64,000 bases of DNA from Paractinoplanes maris. GTDB taxonomy: Bacteria > Actinomycetota > Actinomycetes > Mycobacteriales > Micromonosporaceae. The notes below the pieces were generated by a model. It saw nothing but the letters and a program-made list of their open reading frames with translations, was not told where the DNA came from and searched no databases. Both the position numbers and the translations under genes were made by a program. The stretch's first letter is position 1, and each line of letters begins with the position of its first letter. The stretch spans positions 682,001-746,000 of the forward strand of contig NZ_JALPVL010000002.1 in the NCBI RefSeq assembly GCF_023544465.1, given 5' to 3'. Shown here in pieces: positions 1 to 7,555 of the stretch.

Positions 1-2
1 CG

Positions 3-983
3 CTCAAGGCCGAGGATCTCGAGCTCTTCGGCGGCGACGTGGCCCGGGCGGCGGTCGACGGGCTGACGGCGTCGGGGGCACTGCGGAAGAGGCCGTCGGG
101 CTGGTACTGGACACATCCCGGCCGGCCCGATGTGGACCTGCGCGGGGCGGGCGGGGCCCCGGTCTCGGTGGTGGAGTCGGCGACCGGGCGGTTGCTGGGC
201 ACGGTCGACCAGACGTCGTCGCACGTCATGCTGCACACCGGGGCGGTCTACCTGCATCAGGGAGTGACGTTCGTGGTCGACCGCCTCGACCTGGAGGACG
301 CGGTGGCGCTGGTGCACCACCAGGAGCCGGACTGGTCGACCCACGCCCGCGAGGTGACCGACGTGTCGGTGCTGGGCATCCGCTCACACATCGACGCCGG
401 CCCGGTCCGGCTCTGTCTGGGCGACGTCGAGGTGACCAGCCAGGTCGTCTCGTACCAGCGCCGTCGCCTCGGCTCGGGCGAGGTGATCGACACCAGGCCG
501 CTCGACCTGCCGGTCCGCGAGCTGCGCACGGTCGCCGTCTGGTTCACCATCACGCCGCGGGCACTGGACCTGGCCGGCGTGGAGCCGCCGGACGTCCCGG
601 GCGCCCTGCACGCCGCCGAACACGCCGCGATCGGCCTGCTCCCGCTGATGGCGACGTGCGACCGCTGGGACATCGGCGGCCTCTCCACGGCCAACCACAT
701 CGACACCGAGGCGCCCACCGTCTTCGTCTACGACGGCCACCCGGGCGGCGCGGGCTTCGCCGAACGCGCCTACGCCACCGCCACCGCCTGGCTGGCCGCC
801 ACCCGCGAGGCGATCGCCGCCTGCACCTGCGAAGCAGGCTGCCCCTCGTGCGTCCAGTCCCCCAAGTGCGGCAACGGCAACAACCCCCTCCACAAACCCG
901 GCGCCGTCCAGGTCCTCGACACCGTCCTGAACGCTCTCGCCACCGCGAATCCGGCTCCCGCACCTCGGCAGCCTGGGAACTGA
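3..983 (+). CDS. DEAD/DEAH helicase, C-terminal part (DUF1998), partial
   Basis: The frame is open from the left edge, so only the C-terminal ~326 residues are present and the real start lies outside the window. The tail carries a cysteine cluster (CTCEAGCPSC...KCGNGN) followed by HKPGA, typical of the DUF1998 zinc-binding region of large actinobacterial Lhr/MrfA-like helicases; the motor domains are not visible. This helicase type characteristically sits next to TadE-like pilus genes, as here, where it converges on them with a 22-nt gap. Role in DNA repair or processing is inferred from the family. Confidence 0.85.
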   Translation, partial: LKAEDLELFGGDVARAAVDGLTASGALRKRPSGWYWTHPGRPDVDLRGAGGAPVSVVESATGRLLGTVDQTSSHVMLHTGAVYLHQGVTFVVDRLDLEDAVALVHHQEPDWSTHAREVTDVSVLGIRSHIDAGPVRLCLGDVEVTSQVVSYQRRRLGSGEVIDTRPLDLPVRELRTVAVWFTITPRALDLAGVEPPDVPGALHAAEHAAIGLLPLMATCDRWDIGGLSTANHIDTEAPTVFVYDGHPGGAGFAERAYATATAWLAATREAIAACTCEAGCPSCVQSPKCGNGNNPLHKPGAVQVLDTVLNALATANPAPAPRQPGN

Positions 984-1005
984 CGCGCTCGCCATCGCGA
1001 TTCGC

Positions 1006-1359
1006 TCATTCCGGTAGGGCGTGGATCGGGCCGGCGCGGGATGTTGCGATGGCGTGGCGGTCGAGGCCGGGGACGGCGCGGACGACTACCTCGGCGCGGA
1101 CCGTGATGTCCAGGCCTTCGACCACGCAGGACGTCATGCGGGCTTGGTTCGCGATGACGAACTGCTGGGCCCGGGCGCAGGCGTGCTCCTGGCCGAAGAT
1201 GGTCTGGGCGGCGCCCGCCAGAGCGCCCAGATCGGCCGCGGTGCGCGCCTGGTGCCGGCCCACGCGAGCCGCTCCCACGGCGGCCGCGGCCAGCCCGGCC
1301 ACGGTCAGCAACAGGCCGAAGGCCAGCACGAGAATGGTGGCCGCGCCCCGATCCCTCAC
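1006..1359 (-). CDS. TadE-like membrane protein (helicase/secretion neighbourhood type)
   Basis: A 117-residue protein starting at a GTG that overlaps the stop of the upstream TadE gene (GTGA), which excludes the longer frame extending to 1701. It begins with a short charged segment (VRDRGAATIL) and one hydrophobic helix (residues ~8-30) followed by a small Cys-containing domain. The +5 glutamate of prepilin-like proteins is missing, so it may be inserted in the membrane without prepilin-peptidase processing. It is the last gene of the Tad operon, at the position where actinobacteria carry a second, divergent TadE-like protein. Exact role unknown. Confidence 0.8.
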   Translation of the reverse strand: MRDRGAATILVLAFGLLLTVAGLAAAAVGAARVGRHQARTAADLGALAGAAQTIFGQEHACARAQQFVIANQARMTSCVVEGLDITVRAEVVVRAVPGLDRHAIATSRAGPIHALPE

Positions 1360-1715
1360 GGCAGGGGCTCGGGTTCCCGGGCTGCCGTCGCGGTGCCCTC
1401 GACGGTGATCGCCGGGAGGTTGGCGCCGAGCACCCGCAGGCGGGCGCGGACCCGGGCCGTCACGAGGTCGGCGTCGCCGCCGATGTGCACGTCGGCGCCG
1501 GGCTGGGCGACCCGGGCACCGGCCGCCGCGCCCGAGTCGCCGCGGGCCTCGGCCAGGGCGGCCTCGCGGGCGGCGTCCAGGCATTGGCCTTTGGCGGCCA
1601 CCGCCGTGACCGCGGTCAGGCCGGCCGCCAGCAGCAGCATGAGCGCCGGCAGCCCGGCCGCGAGCTCGGCGGTGAACGCTCCCCGGTCGCGGCCGGGCCA
1701 CCGGCGCGCTGTCAC
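1356..1715 (-). CDS. TadE family pseudopilin
   Basis: 119 residues. The N-terminus reads RDRGAFTAELAAGLP: a glycine, four residues, then glutamate, followed by a hydrophobic helix (~16-42), matching TadE/prepilin processing and membrane anchoring. The rest is a small soluble domain. The ATG overlaps the stop of the pilin gene (ATGA) and its own stop overlaps the next GTG, so translation is coupled in both directions. TadE pseudopilins are thought to help assemble or prime Flp pili. Confidence 0.85.
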   Translation of the reverse strand: MTARRWPGRDRGAFTAELAAGLPALMLLLAAGLTAVTAVAAKGQCLDAAREAALAEARGDSGAAAGARVAQPGADVHIGGDADLVTARVRARLRVLGANLPAITVEGTATAAREPEPLP

Positions 1716-1897
1716 TTCAGGGCCCGGTCGATGACCGCGTCCAGCGCTCCGGCCACCCCGGTGCTGGTGACGACCTTGTAGAGCACTCCGGCGAACGCGA
1801 CGGCGGCCAGTGTGCCGACCGCGTACTCGGCTGTGTTCATGCCGGCGTCGGCGGCCTCGGCCCGCAGCCGGGTGAAGTTCGCGATGAGTTTGCGCAT
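1712..1897 (-). CDS. DUF4244 protein, Flp/Tad-type pilin subunit
   Basis: 61 residues. Gly19 followed by MNTA-Glu24-Tyr25 reproduces the G-x4-E-Y cleavage motif of Flp prepilins, placing cleavage after Gly19 and leaving a ~42-residue mature pilin that is mostly one hydrophobic helix. A good ribosome site (AAGGAGA) lies 5-6 nt before the ATG. It is the probable structural subunit of the pilus made by the TadA/B/C machine encoded upstream. The gene is preceded by a hairpin at 1923-1941. No prepilin peptidase gene is in the window. Confidence 0.85.
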   Translation of the reverse strand: MRKLIANFTRLRAEAADAGMNTAEYAVGTLAAVAFAGVLYKVVTSTGVAGALDAVIDRALK

Positions 1898-1922
1898 GTG
1901 GTTCTCCTTCGGTTGGGGTGAC

Positions 1923-1941
1923 GACCGGCCCGCGGCCGGTC
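1923..1941 (-). terminator. Hairpin between tadC and the pilin gene
   Basis: GACCGGCC and GGCCGGTC form a perfect 8-bp stem around a 3-nt loop (CGC). It lies in the 58-nt gap between the tadC stop and the pilin ribosome site and has no T-tract. It could be a leaky terminator or an RNA-stabilising hairpin that separates pilin dosage from the assembly machinery; this is inference. Confidence 0.5.
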
Positions 1942-1955
1942 CCTGGGTTGTGTGG

Positions 1956-2681
1956 TCAGAGGACGTCGCCGAGGACGGCGATCACCACCGGGACCAGCCC
2001 GGCCAGCAGGAAGGCGGGCAGGAAGCACAGGCCGAGCGGCAGCACGATGAGCACGCCGGCCCGCTGCGCCGCGGCCTCGATCGCGACCGCCCGGTCGGCC
2101 CGCAGGTCGTCGGCGAGGCGGCCGAGTGCGCCGGCCAGCGCGCCGCCGCTCGCGCTGGTGCGCACCGCCGCGGCGATCAGCCGGTCGGCTCCGGGGATCT
2201 CGGCGAGGTGGGCCCAGGCCTCGGCCGGGGCGGCGCCGAGCGTCAGCGACCGTGCGGTGCGGAGCAGTCGCGTGCCGAGTGGTCCGTCGAGCGCGTCGGC
2301 GACGGCGGCCGCCGCACCGTCGACCGGCGCGCCGGCTCGCAGCGCCGCCGCCAGCAGGTCAGCCCCGAGCGGCAGGTCGGCCGCGGCGGCCCGGCGCTCC
2401 TGCCGCACGTGGGTGGGCTCCCGACGCCGCAGGAACCGTTCGGCCCCGAGGCCACCGGCCACACCCAGTACGACGCCCCACCAGGTGCCGAAGAACCCGG
2501 CCACGGCCAGCCCGGCCCCGACGGCGAGCAGGATCCGGGTCCGTCGGGTGCCTCCCGGGCCGGACCGGGGCGAGACCAGTGCCGCCCGCAACCGAGCCAC
2601 CCGACGGCGCGCCGCTCGTCCGCCCGCCGCCGGCGCGACGATCAGGGTCATCGCCGCCGCCACGATCAGCAGGGCGGTCAC
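1956..2681 (-). CDS. TadC-like type II secretion system F family protein
   Basis: 241 residues from a GTG that overlaps the TGA of the small upstream ORF; an in-frame ATG at 2768 would add a proline/glycine-rich stretch that is really the neighbouring gene. Hydrophobic segments at the N-terminus, around residues 50-70 and at the C-terminus (VLIVLPLGLCFLPAFLLAGL) bracket an Ala/Leu-rich helical GspF-like domain. Inner-membrane platform protein of the Tad pilus, acting with TadB and the TadA ATPase. Confidence 0.85.
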   Translation of the reverse strand: MTALLIVAAAMTLIVAPAAGGRAARRRVARLRAALVSPRSGPGGTRRTRILLAVGAGLAVAGFFGTWWGVVLGVAGGLGAERFLRRREPTHVRQERRAAAADLPLGADLLAAALRAGAPVDGAAAAVADALDGPLGTRLLRTARSLTLGAAPAEAWAHLAEIPGADRLIAAAVRTSASGGALAGALGRLADDLRADRAVAIEAAAQRAGVLIVLPLGLCFLPAFLLAGLVPVVIAVLGDVL

Positions 2682-2836
2682 GCCGCAGCCACCCGTTCCG
2701 CCTCCACCGGCGGCCGGGGCCGGCGTGGGCAGTTGCGGTTGCCGGCCAGGAGCGCGGCGACACAGCACGACCGCAGCGGAACCCGGCCCGGCCGCCCGGG
2801 CCGCAGGAACTCGGCCAGCGCACAGTCCGCACTCAT
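2678..2836 (-). CDS. Small hypothetical protein (52 aa) coupled to tadB and tadC
   Basis: The ATG at 2836 overlaps the tadB stop (ATGA), and the TGA at 2678 overlaps the tadC GTG, so this ORF fills the whole 150-nt gap between two Tad genes with 4-nt overlaps at both ends. The product begins MSADCALAEF, is rich in Arg, Pro and Ala and has four Cys (5, 24, 25, 36), two of them in a short hydrophobic patch (CCVAALLAG). No family recognised. It may be a real small Tad accessory protein, or a spacer that is translated only to carry ribosomes from tadB to tadC. Confidence 0.5.
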   Translation of the reverse strand: MSADCALAEFLRPGRPGRVPLRSCCVAALLAGNRNCPRRPRPPVEAERVAAA

Positions 2837-3540
2837 CGCGTCACCCCGCCGACCAGGCGATCGGACCAGAGCAGACCGGCCGCCTGGAGCACCACCGCGA
2901 CCAGCCCGCAGGCCGCACCGAGCGGCGTCCGCAGCAGGACGTGGAACGGGTTGGCGCCCATCAGCACACCCAGCCCGAGCCCGGCCAGCGGCAGCGCTGC
3001 CAGCAACATCGCCGTGGCCTGGGCGCCCGCCGCCTGGGCGGCCGCCGTCGCGCCCGCCCGATCGGTCGCCCGGGCGTCGGCCTCGATCCGCTCGACGAGG
3101 TCGGCGGCCGGTGCGCCCGTCCGCTCGGCGAGATGCCACACCGAGGTGGTGAGCCGCCGCAGCCGGTCACCCGAGTCGCCCCGTGTCTGGACCGGCGGCA
3201 ACCCGGCCCGCAGATCTGCCGCGAGCGCGGCCAGGGCATCGAGTGCCGCGGCCCGGTCGACCGCCGCGCGCTGCCGAGCCGACCGGCGCATCAACGCCCG
3301 CCCGGCGAGCACCGCGTAGGCGGCCAGGATCGCCGCCGCCACCGGTCCGCCGACGAGAAGCCCGACCACCGAGATGACCGCGACACCACCAGTCACCGCC
3401 CGGCGCGGTGCTTCCGTCGCGACGGCGGTGATCCGCCGGCCGAGCGCCGCCGGCGACACCCTCGGGACCCGCCGGAACGAGCCGCGGGGCAGAACGACCG
3501 CCAGTGCCCCAGCCACCAGCAGCAGCGGTCCCCAGGTCAC
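2833..3540 (-). CDS. TadB-like type II secretion system F family protein
   Basis: 235 residues from a GTG overlapping the tadA stop (GTGA). Hydrophobic segments at residues ~4-18, ~50-80 (VAVISVVGLLVGG...) and at the C-terminus (AMLLAALPLAGLGLGVLM and a final helix) flank the conserved GspF-like helical domain. It is the partner of TadC in the pilus inner-membrane platform. The gene sits in the order tadA-tadB-tadC usual for actinobacterial Tad clusters. Confidence 0.85.
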   Translation of the reverse strand: MTWGPLLLVAGALAVVLPRGSFRRVPRVSPAALGRRITAVATEAPRRAVTGGVAVISVVGLLVGGPVAAAILAAYAVLAGRALMRRSARQRAAVDRAAALDALAALAADLRAGLPPVQTRGDSGDRLRRLTTSVWHLAERTGAPAADLVERIEADARATDRAGATAAAQAAGAQATAMLLAALPLAGLGLGVLMGANPFHVLLRTPLGAACGLVAVVLQAAGLLWSDRLVGGVTR

Positions 3541-4760
3541 GGCCGCACCACCGGCGGCTGAAGGACCGCGGGCGGGGTCACACCACGGGCGGCCAACATG
3601 CGCGCCAGTGCCGCCGCGCCCGGCCCAGCCCCTTGCCGGCGGCGCCAGGCCGGCACCACGGTGGCGAGCCGGGCCTCCCCGGTGGGCAACAGCACGCTGA
3701 CCGACTCGAGGACGCGCCCCCGATCCGTACGCCGCATCTGAAGCACCACCTGCAGCGCCGCCACCACCTGGGCGTGCAACGCCGCCCGGGGCAGCCCGCC
3801 GAGCAGCCCGAGCGCCTCGAGCCGGGCCGGGACGTCGGCCGGAGCGTTCGCGTGCAGCGTCCCCGCCCCGCCGTCGTGCCCGGTGTTCAGCGCACCGAGC
3901 AGATCGACGATCTCGGCACCCCGGCACTCCCCCACCACCAGGCGGTCGGGTCGCATCCGTAAGGCTTGCCGCACCAGGTCCGTCAGGCCGATCGCACCCG
4001 CCCCTTCGACGTTCGCGGTGCGGGCCTGCAGGGCCACCACGTGCGGGTGCAACGGGCGCAGCTCGGCCGCGTCCTCGACCAGCACGATGCGCTCGGTCGG
4101 CGGCACCATCCCGAGCAGCGTGGCCAGCAACGTCGTCTTGCCGCTGCCGGTGCCGCCGGTGACCAGGTAGGCCAATCGGGCCGTGATGATCGCGGCCAGC
4201 ACCGGGGCGACGGTGGGCGGGACGGTGCCGCGCTCGATCAGGTCGTCGAGGCGGAACGGCCGGTGCCGGAACGTTCGCAGCGACAGATACGGCCCGTCGG
4301 TCGCCACCGGCGGCAGCACAGCGTGCAGGCGGGTGCCGTCGGGCAGCCGGGCATCGGCGTAGGGCTGACCGTCGTCGAGCCGGCGCCCGCACGCGGCCGC
4401 GAGCCGCTGGGCCAGGCGGCGGACCTCTTCCAGATCGCCCAGCACGACCGGCGCCCGCTGCAGACCGGCGCCGCGATCGACCCAGACCGCGAGACCGTTG
4501 ACCAGCACGTCGGTCACGTCCGGGTCGGCGAGCAGAGGGGCCAGCGGCCCGGCCCCGACCAGTTGGTCGTGCACCCGGTCGGCGAGTCGCAGCACCGCCG
4601 TGTCGCCCAGGACCGCGGCGTCCGGCTCGCCGCGGACGGCCCGCACGACGGCGGCCGGGGTGGCCTGCACACCGTCGACCACGAACCGGTGCCGGACCCG
4701 GTCGGCCACCACCGGGGCCGAGGCGGCGAGCCGGCTGCCGAGACCCGGATACGCCGTCAC
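3537..4760 (-). CDS. tadA: TadA/CpaF family secretion ATPase
   Basis: 407 residues from a GTG overlapping the ssd stop; the longer upstream frame is a shadow of ssd. Walker A GGTGSGKT at residues 202-209, an Asp box (IVLVEDAAEL) and a Walker B region (RPDRLVVGECRG) identify a hexameric type II/IV secretion ATPase. It powers Flp pilus assembly at the cytoplasmic membrane with TadB and TadC. Full length for the family. Its N-terminal region (ADPDVTDVLVNG) is the usual CpaF signature. Confidence 0.93.
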   Translation of the reverse strand: MTAYPGLGSRLAASAPVVADRVRHRFVVDGVQATPAAVVRAVRGEPDAAVLGDTAVLRLADRVHDQLVGAGPLAPLLADPDVTDVLVNGLAVWVDRGAGLQRAPVVLGDLEEVRRLAQRLAAACGRRLDDGQPYADARLPDGTRLHAVLPPVATDGPYLSLRTFRHRPFRLDDLIERGTVPPTVAPVLAAIITARLAYLVTGGTGSGKTTLLATLLGMVPPTERIVLVEDAAELRPLHPHVVALQARTANVEGAGAIGLTDLVRQALRMRPDRLVVGECRGAEIVDLLGALNTGHDGGAGTLHANAPADVPARLEALGLLGGLPRAALHAQVVAALQVVLQMRRTDRGRVLESVSVLLPTGEARLATVVPAWRRRQGAGPGAAALARMLAARGVTPPAVLQPPVVRP

Positions 4761-5830
4761 GCCGCCACCGCCGCGGTCGCATCCCGCTGAAGGTCGGCGA
4801 TCATCCGCCGGCACAGCTCGGCCAGTGGCCCCTTGCCGTCGGCCGCCGGTGGCAGGCCGTGCTCGATCCGCTGCGGGATGGCCGCCTCGGGCCGCAGCGT
4901 GCCGATCAGCGGCAGCCCGAGCGCCGACGCGACGTCGCGTGCTCGCAGCCGCCCCGGCGCCGGTCCCCGGACCACGAGGGACAGCTCGCTGCGATGCGCC
5001 CGCACCATCGCGACGACCCGGGCCGCGGCCGCCGACGCCCGCACCTCGGCCGGCACGATCAGCACGGCCTGATCGGCGCACTCGAGCGCGAGCACGCCGG
5101 CGTCGTCGAGCCGGCGCGGCAGGTCCACCACGATCACGTCGCGAGCGCGGCGGCCGGCGTCGATGGTCGCCGCCATGGCCTCGGGTGGCAGCGACGGCGA
5201 GCCCTCGCGATCGAACGACAGCAGCACCAGGTCACCGTCGCGGGGCAGAGCCTGGAGCAGGCTCGGCGGGTCGACCCGCCCACCGGCGTCGGCCAGCGCG
5301 GCCCAGCGCAGGCCGTCGCGGCGCTCCCAGCCGAACATCATGTCGAGGCCGCCGCCGAGCGCGTCGCCGTCGATCAGCAGGGTGCGGCGGCTGTCGCGGG
5401 CCGCGGTCATCGCCAGCCCCGCGGCCAGGGTGCTCGCTCCGGCTCCCCCGCGCCCGCCGATCACGGCCAGCACCCGGCCCACCGGCTCGTCGAGCTGCTC
5501 GGCGAAGCGGTCGACCACCCACGACTCGGCGGTGGGCAGCTCGGCGATGTGCTCGACGCCGTGAGCGTTCGCGGCCCGCCACATCGGCTCGGCGATCTCG
5601 CCGTGGCCCACGACGGAGACCCGGGAGCGACGGGGCAGCCGGGCGCGCAGGCAGGCCTCCAACTGATCGGCGCCGATCATCACGAGAGGGGCGGCGCCGT
5701 AGCGGGCCCGAGCGGCGGCGGGGTCGGGCGCCACGTCGACCTTGGTGCCGCCGGCGGCGGCCAGGCGAAGCAGATCGTCGAGCAGGTCGGGGTCGGCGGT
5801 GACGACGAGGGGCAGACGAGCAGCGGGCAT
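4757..5830 (-). CDS. ssd: Ssd-like septum-site determining / MinD-ParA type ATPase
   Basis: 357 residues from the ATG at 5830. An N-terminal receiver-like domain (~1-115) precedes a ParA/MinD ATPase with a deviant Walker A (GGRGGAGAST, residues 125-134), the LIDGDALGGGLD switch and VIVVDLPR. The layout matches mycobacterial Ssd (Rv3660c), which affects septation and is encoded beside the same Tad genes; members may instead localise the pilus machine (CpaE-like). First gene of the leftward Tad operon, so its promoter must lie in 5831-6045. Confidence 0.85.
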   Translation of the reverse strand: MPAARLPLVVTADPDLLDDLLRLAAAGGTKVDVAPDPAAARARYGAAPLVMIGADQLEACLRARLPRRSRVSVVGHGEIAEPMWRAANAHGVEHIAELPTAESWVVDRFAEQLDEPVGRVLAVIGGRGGAGASTLAAGLAMTAARDSRRTLLIDGDALGGGLDMMFGWERRDGLRWAALADAGGRVDPPSLLQALPRDGDLVLLSFDREGSPSLPPEAMAATIDAGRRARDVIVVDLPRRLDDAGVLALECADQAVLIVPAEVRASAAAARVVAMVRAHRSELSLVVRGPAPGRLRARDVASALGLPLIGTLRPEAAIPQRIEHGLPPAADGKGPLAELCRRMIADLQRDATAAVAA

Positions 5831-6045
5831 CGGCGGTCTCCAGCTCGGGGCGGAAGCGGGTGAGGCGCCCACCTTCGCCATTCGCGGAACCGGCGGCCAG
5901 CGGCGAGGATCCGATCTGTGGACAAGGGAAAGACCTGTGGATATCGCGCGCCTGTCCGATAGATCTGCTACGGGGCCAGGACTCGGGACGAGTGGAGGCG
6001 GCGCCGGTTGGGTATGTTGTGGCGACACGAACCAATGGGGTTGGC
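5831..6045. promoter_or_regulatory. Divergent promoter region with DnaA-box-like sites
   Basis: A 215-nt gap between the divergent ssd-tad operon and the STAS gene. TGTGGACAA at 5917-5925 is the complement of TTGTCCACA, the preferred Streptomyces DnaA box; TGTGGATAT at 5936-5944 differs at one base from the complement of TTATCCACA. No clear -35/-10 pair was found. Confidence 0.45.
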
Positions 6046-6408
6046 ATGGAAAGTTCGATAACCCGTTCGCTCGACGCCGACGGCTCCGCTGTGGTGTCCG
6101 TCAACGGCGAGATCGACTTCTCGAATGCCGACGAGCTGGCCGGCTGTGTCCGCGATGCCGTCGCCGAGTGGGCCCCGCCGGTCGTGCGGGTCGACCTGCA
6201 CGCCGCGACCTTCATCGACTCCACCGGCCTGGGCGCGCTGATCGAGGGTTATCGCGCCGCGACCGGGATCGAGTCCCATTTCGTGGTGGTCAACCCGACG
6301 CCGGCCTTCCGCCGTGTACTCGACGTGACCGGACTCTGCGATTTTTTTGGACTAGGTGAGGCCGTGGAGCCCGTCGCGGCGGAGCCGACGCAGGCCACGG
6401 GCGCCTAG
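6046..6408 (+). CDS. STAS domain anti-sigma factor antagonist
   Basis: 120 residues from the ATG at 6046; the upstream part of the frame is intergenic. The STAS signature FIDSTGLGALI (residues 56-66) contains the serine (Ser59) that anti-sigma kinases phosphorylate in SpoIIAA/RsbV/BldG-type proteins. It would act in the cytosol by partner switching to release a sigma factor. No cognate kinase or sigma gene is adjacent, so its partner is elsewhere. The ribosome site is weak. Confidence 0.85.
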   Translation: MESSITRSLDADGSAVVSVNGEIDFSNADELAGCVRDAVAEWAPPVVRVDLHAATFIDSTGLGALIEGYRAATGIESHFVVVNPTPAFRRVLDVTGLCDFFGLGEAVEPVAAEPTQATGA

Positions 6409-6432
6409 TCACCGGCGGCGGAAAGGGAACGA

Positions 6433-6454
6433 CCCCCGTCGGGGGAGACGGGGG
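6433..6454 (+). terminator. Hairpin downstream of the STAS gene
   Basis: Perfect 8-bp stem (CCCCCGTC/GACGGGGG) with a 6-nt loop, 25 nt after the STAS stop codon. No T-tract, as usual for high-GC actinobacteria. Confidence 0.6.
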
Positions 6455-6463
6455 CCGTCCGAG

Positions 6464-6493
6464 GATTCGGCTCCGGGGGGGTCGAGCCGAATC
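6464..6493 (+). terminator. Second hairpin downstream of the STAS gene
   Basis: Perfect 10-bp stem GATTCGGCTC/GAGCCGAATC around a 10-nt G-rich loop. It follows the first hairpin directly and probably reinforces termination. Confidence 0.55.
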
Positions 6494-6727
6494 GACTCGG
6501 TGATCGCGGGGGGCGCAATCACCGAGGGTTCTTCATCACCGAGGGTTCCGGAAAAGTGGTGGAGCGCGACGGGTCACAACATGAATCCCGATCGCAACAG
6601 CACAAGCATGCCTCACTTAGGCAGCACAGTCGAGTACCGATTGTGGCTCGGTGCGATACTGCTACCTGTCTGACCGATTTCACTGGCTGTCACGCTGCGT
6701 CGATCCGGCGCGCCGGGGACGACAGCG

Positions 6728-7555
6728 ATGAACCACTTGCGACTACACTTGCCGCCCGTGGGCCCGAGCGCCGCGTTTTTCGACCTGGACAAGACCGTCA
6801 TCGCCAAATCCAGTGCGTTGGCGTTCGGACGGCCGTTCTACCGTGACGGCCTGATCAGTCGTCGGGACATGGTCCAATCCGCTTACGCACAGCTGATGTT
6901 CCGGCTCGGCGGCGGCTCGGACGAGCAGGCCATGGCCCGCACCCGCGACTACCTGGCCGCCCTGTGCAAGGGCTGGCGGGTGGAGCAGGTGCAGCAGATC
7001 GTCGCCGAGACCCTGGACGAGCTGATCAACCCGTACGTCTACGCCGAGGCCGCCACCCTGATCGCCGAGCACCAGGCCGCCGGGCGCGACGTCGTGCTGG
7101 TCTCCGCCTCGGGCGACGAGATGGTCCGGCCGATCGGCGCCCTGCTCGGCATCACCGACATCATCGCCACCCGGATGAGCATCGTCGACGGCCGCTACAG
7201 CGGCGAGGTCGAGTTCTATGCGGCCGGGCCCAGCAAGGTGGTCGGGGTCCGTGAGCTGGCCGCCGAGCGCGGCTACGACCTGGCCGACTGCTATGCCTAC
7301 TCCGACTCCAGCAGCGACCTTCCCCTGCTCGAGTCGGTCGGTCATCCGAGCGCGGTCAACCCTGATCGGGCACTGCGCCGGGCCGCGGTCGAGAACTCGT
7401 GGCCGGTCCTCGAGTTCCGCCACCCCATCCCGCTGGGCCGCCGCCTGCGCGACCGTCCGGCCGTCCCGGTCGCGGCCGCTCTCAGCGTCGGCGTGGGGGC
7501 CGCCATCGGCCTGGTCATCTACGCTCGCCACCGCCGCACCCGCACGCCGGCCTGA
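6728..7555 (+). CDS. HAD-IB family hydrolase with C-terminal membrane anchor
   Basis: 275 residues. The HAD nucleophile motif is FFDLDKT (Asp19 and Asp21), with the later VLVSASGD and YSDSSSDLPLL motifs giving the full haloacid dehalogenase fold of the SerB-like IB subclass. A hydrophobic helix near the C-terminus (VAAALSVGVGAAIGLVIYA) followed by basic residues suggests a membrane anchor. A GTG at 6761 just before the HAD motif is an alternative start. The family is found beside ssd in mycobacteria (Rv3661). Substrate unknown, likely a phosphomonoester. Confidence 0.88.
   Translation: MNHLRLHLPPVGPSAAFFDLDKTVIAKSSALAFGRPFYRDGLISRRDMVQSAYAQLMFRLGGGSDEQAMARTRDYLAALCKGWRVEQVQQIVAETLDELINPYVYAEAATLIAEHQAAGRDVVLVSASGDEMVRPIGALLGITDIIATRMSIVDGRYSGEVEFYAAGPSKVVGVRELAAERGYDLADCYAYSDSSSDLPLLESVGHPSAVNPDRALRRAAVENSWPVLEFRHPIPLGRRLRDRPAVPVAAALSVGVGAAIGLVIYARHRRTRTPA

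Larger units (their letters stand above)
6409..6727. other. Intergenic region with three consecutive hairpins
   Basis: 319 nt without a convincing gene. Three separate perfect inverted repeats follow each other: CCCCCGTC (6433-6440) with 6447-6454; GATTCGGCTC (6464-6473) with 6484-6493; TCGGTGAT (6497-6504) with 6518-6525. The first two are good terminator candidates for the STAS gene. ATCACCGAGGGTT recurs once after the third. The rest (6545-6727) is lower in GC and probably holds the promoter of the HAD hydrolase gene. Confidence 0.6.

Noticed and set aside
2682-2768. ATG at 2768 as the start of tadC
   Set aside because: It would add 29 Pro/Gly-rich residues that overlap the small coupled ORF; the GTG at 2681 gives a standard N-terminus and a 4-nt overlap.
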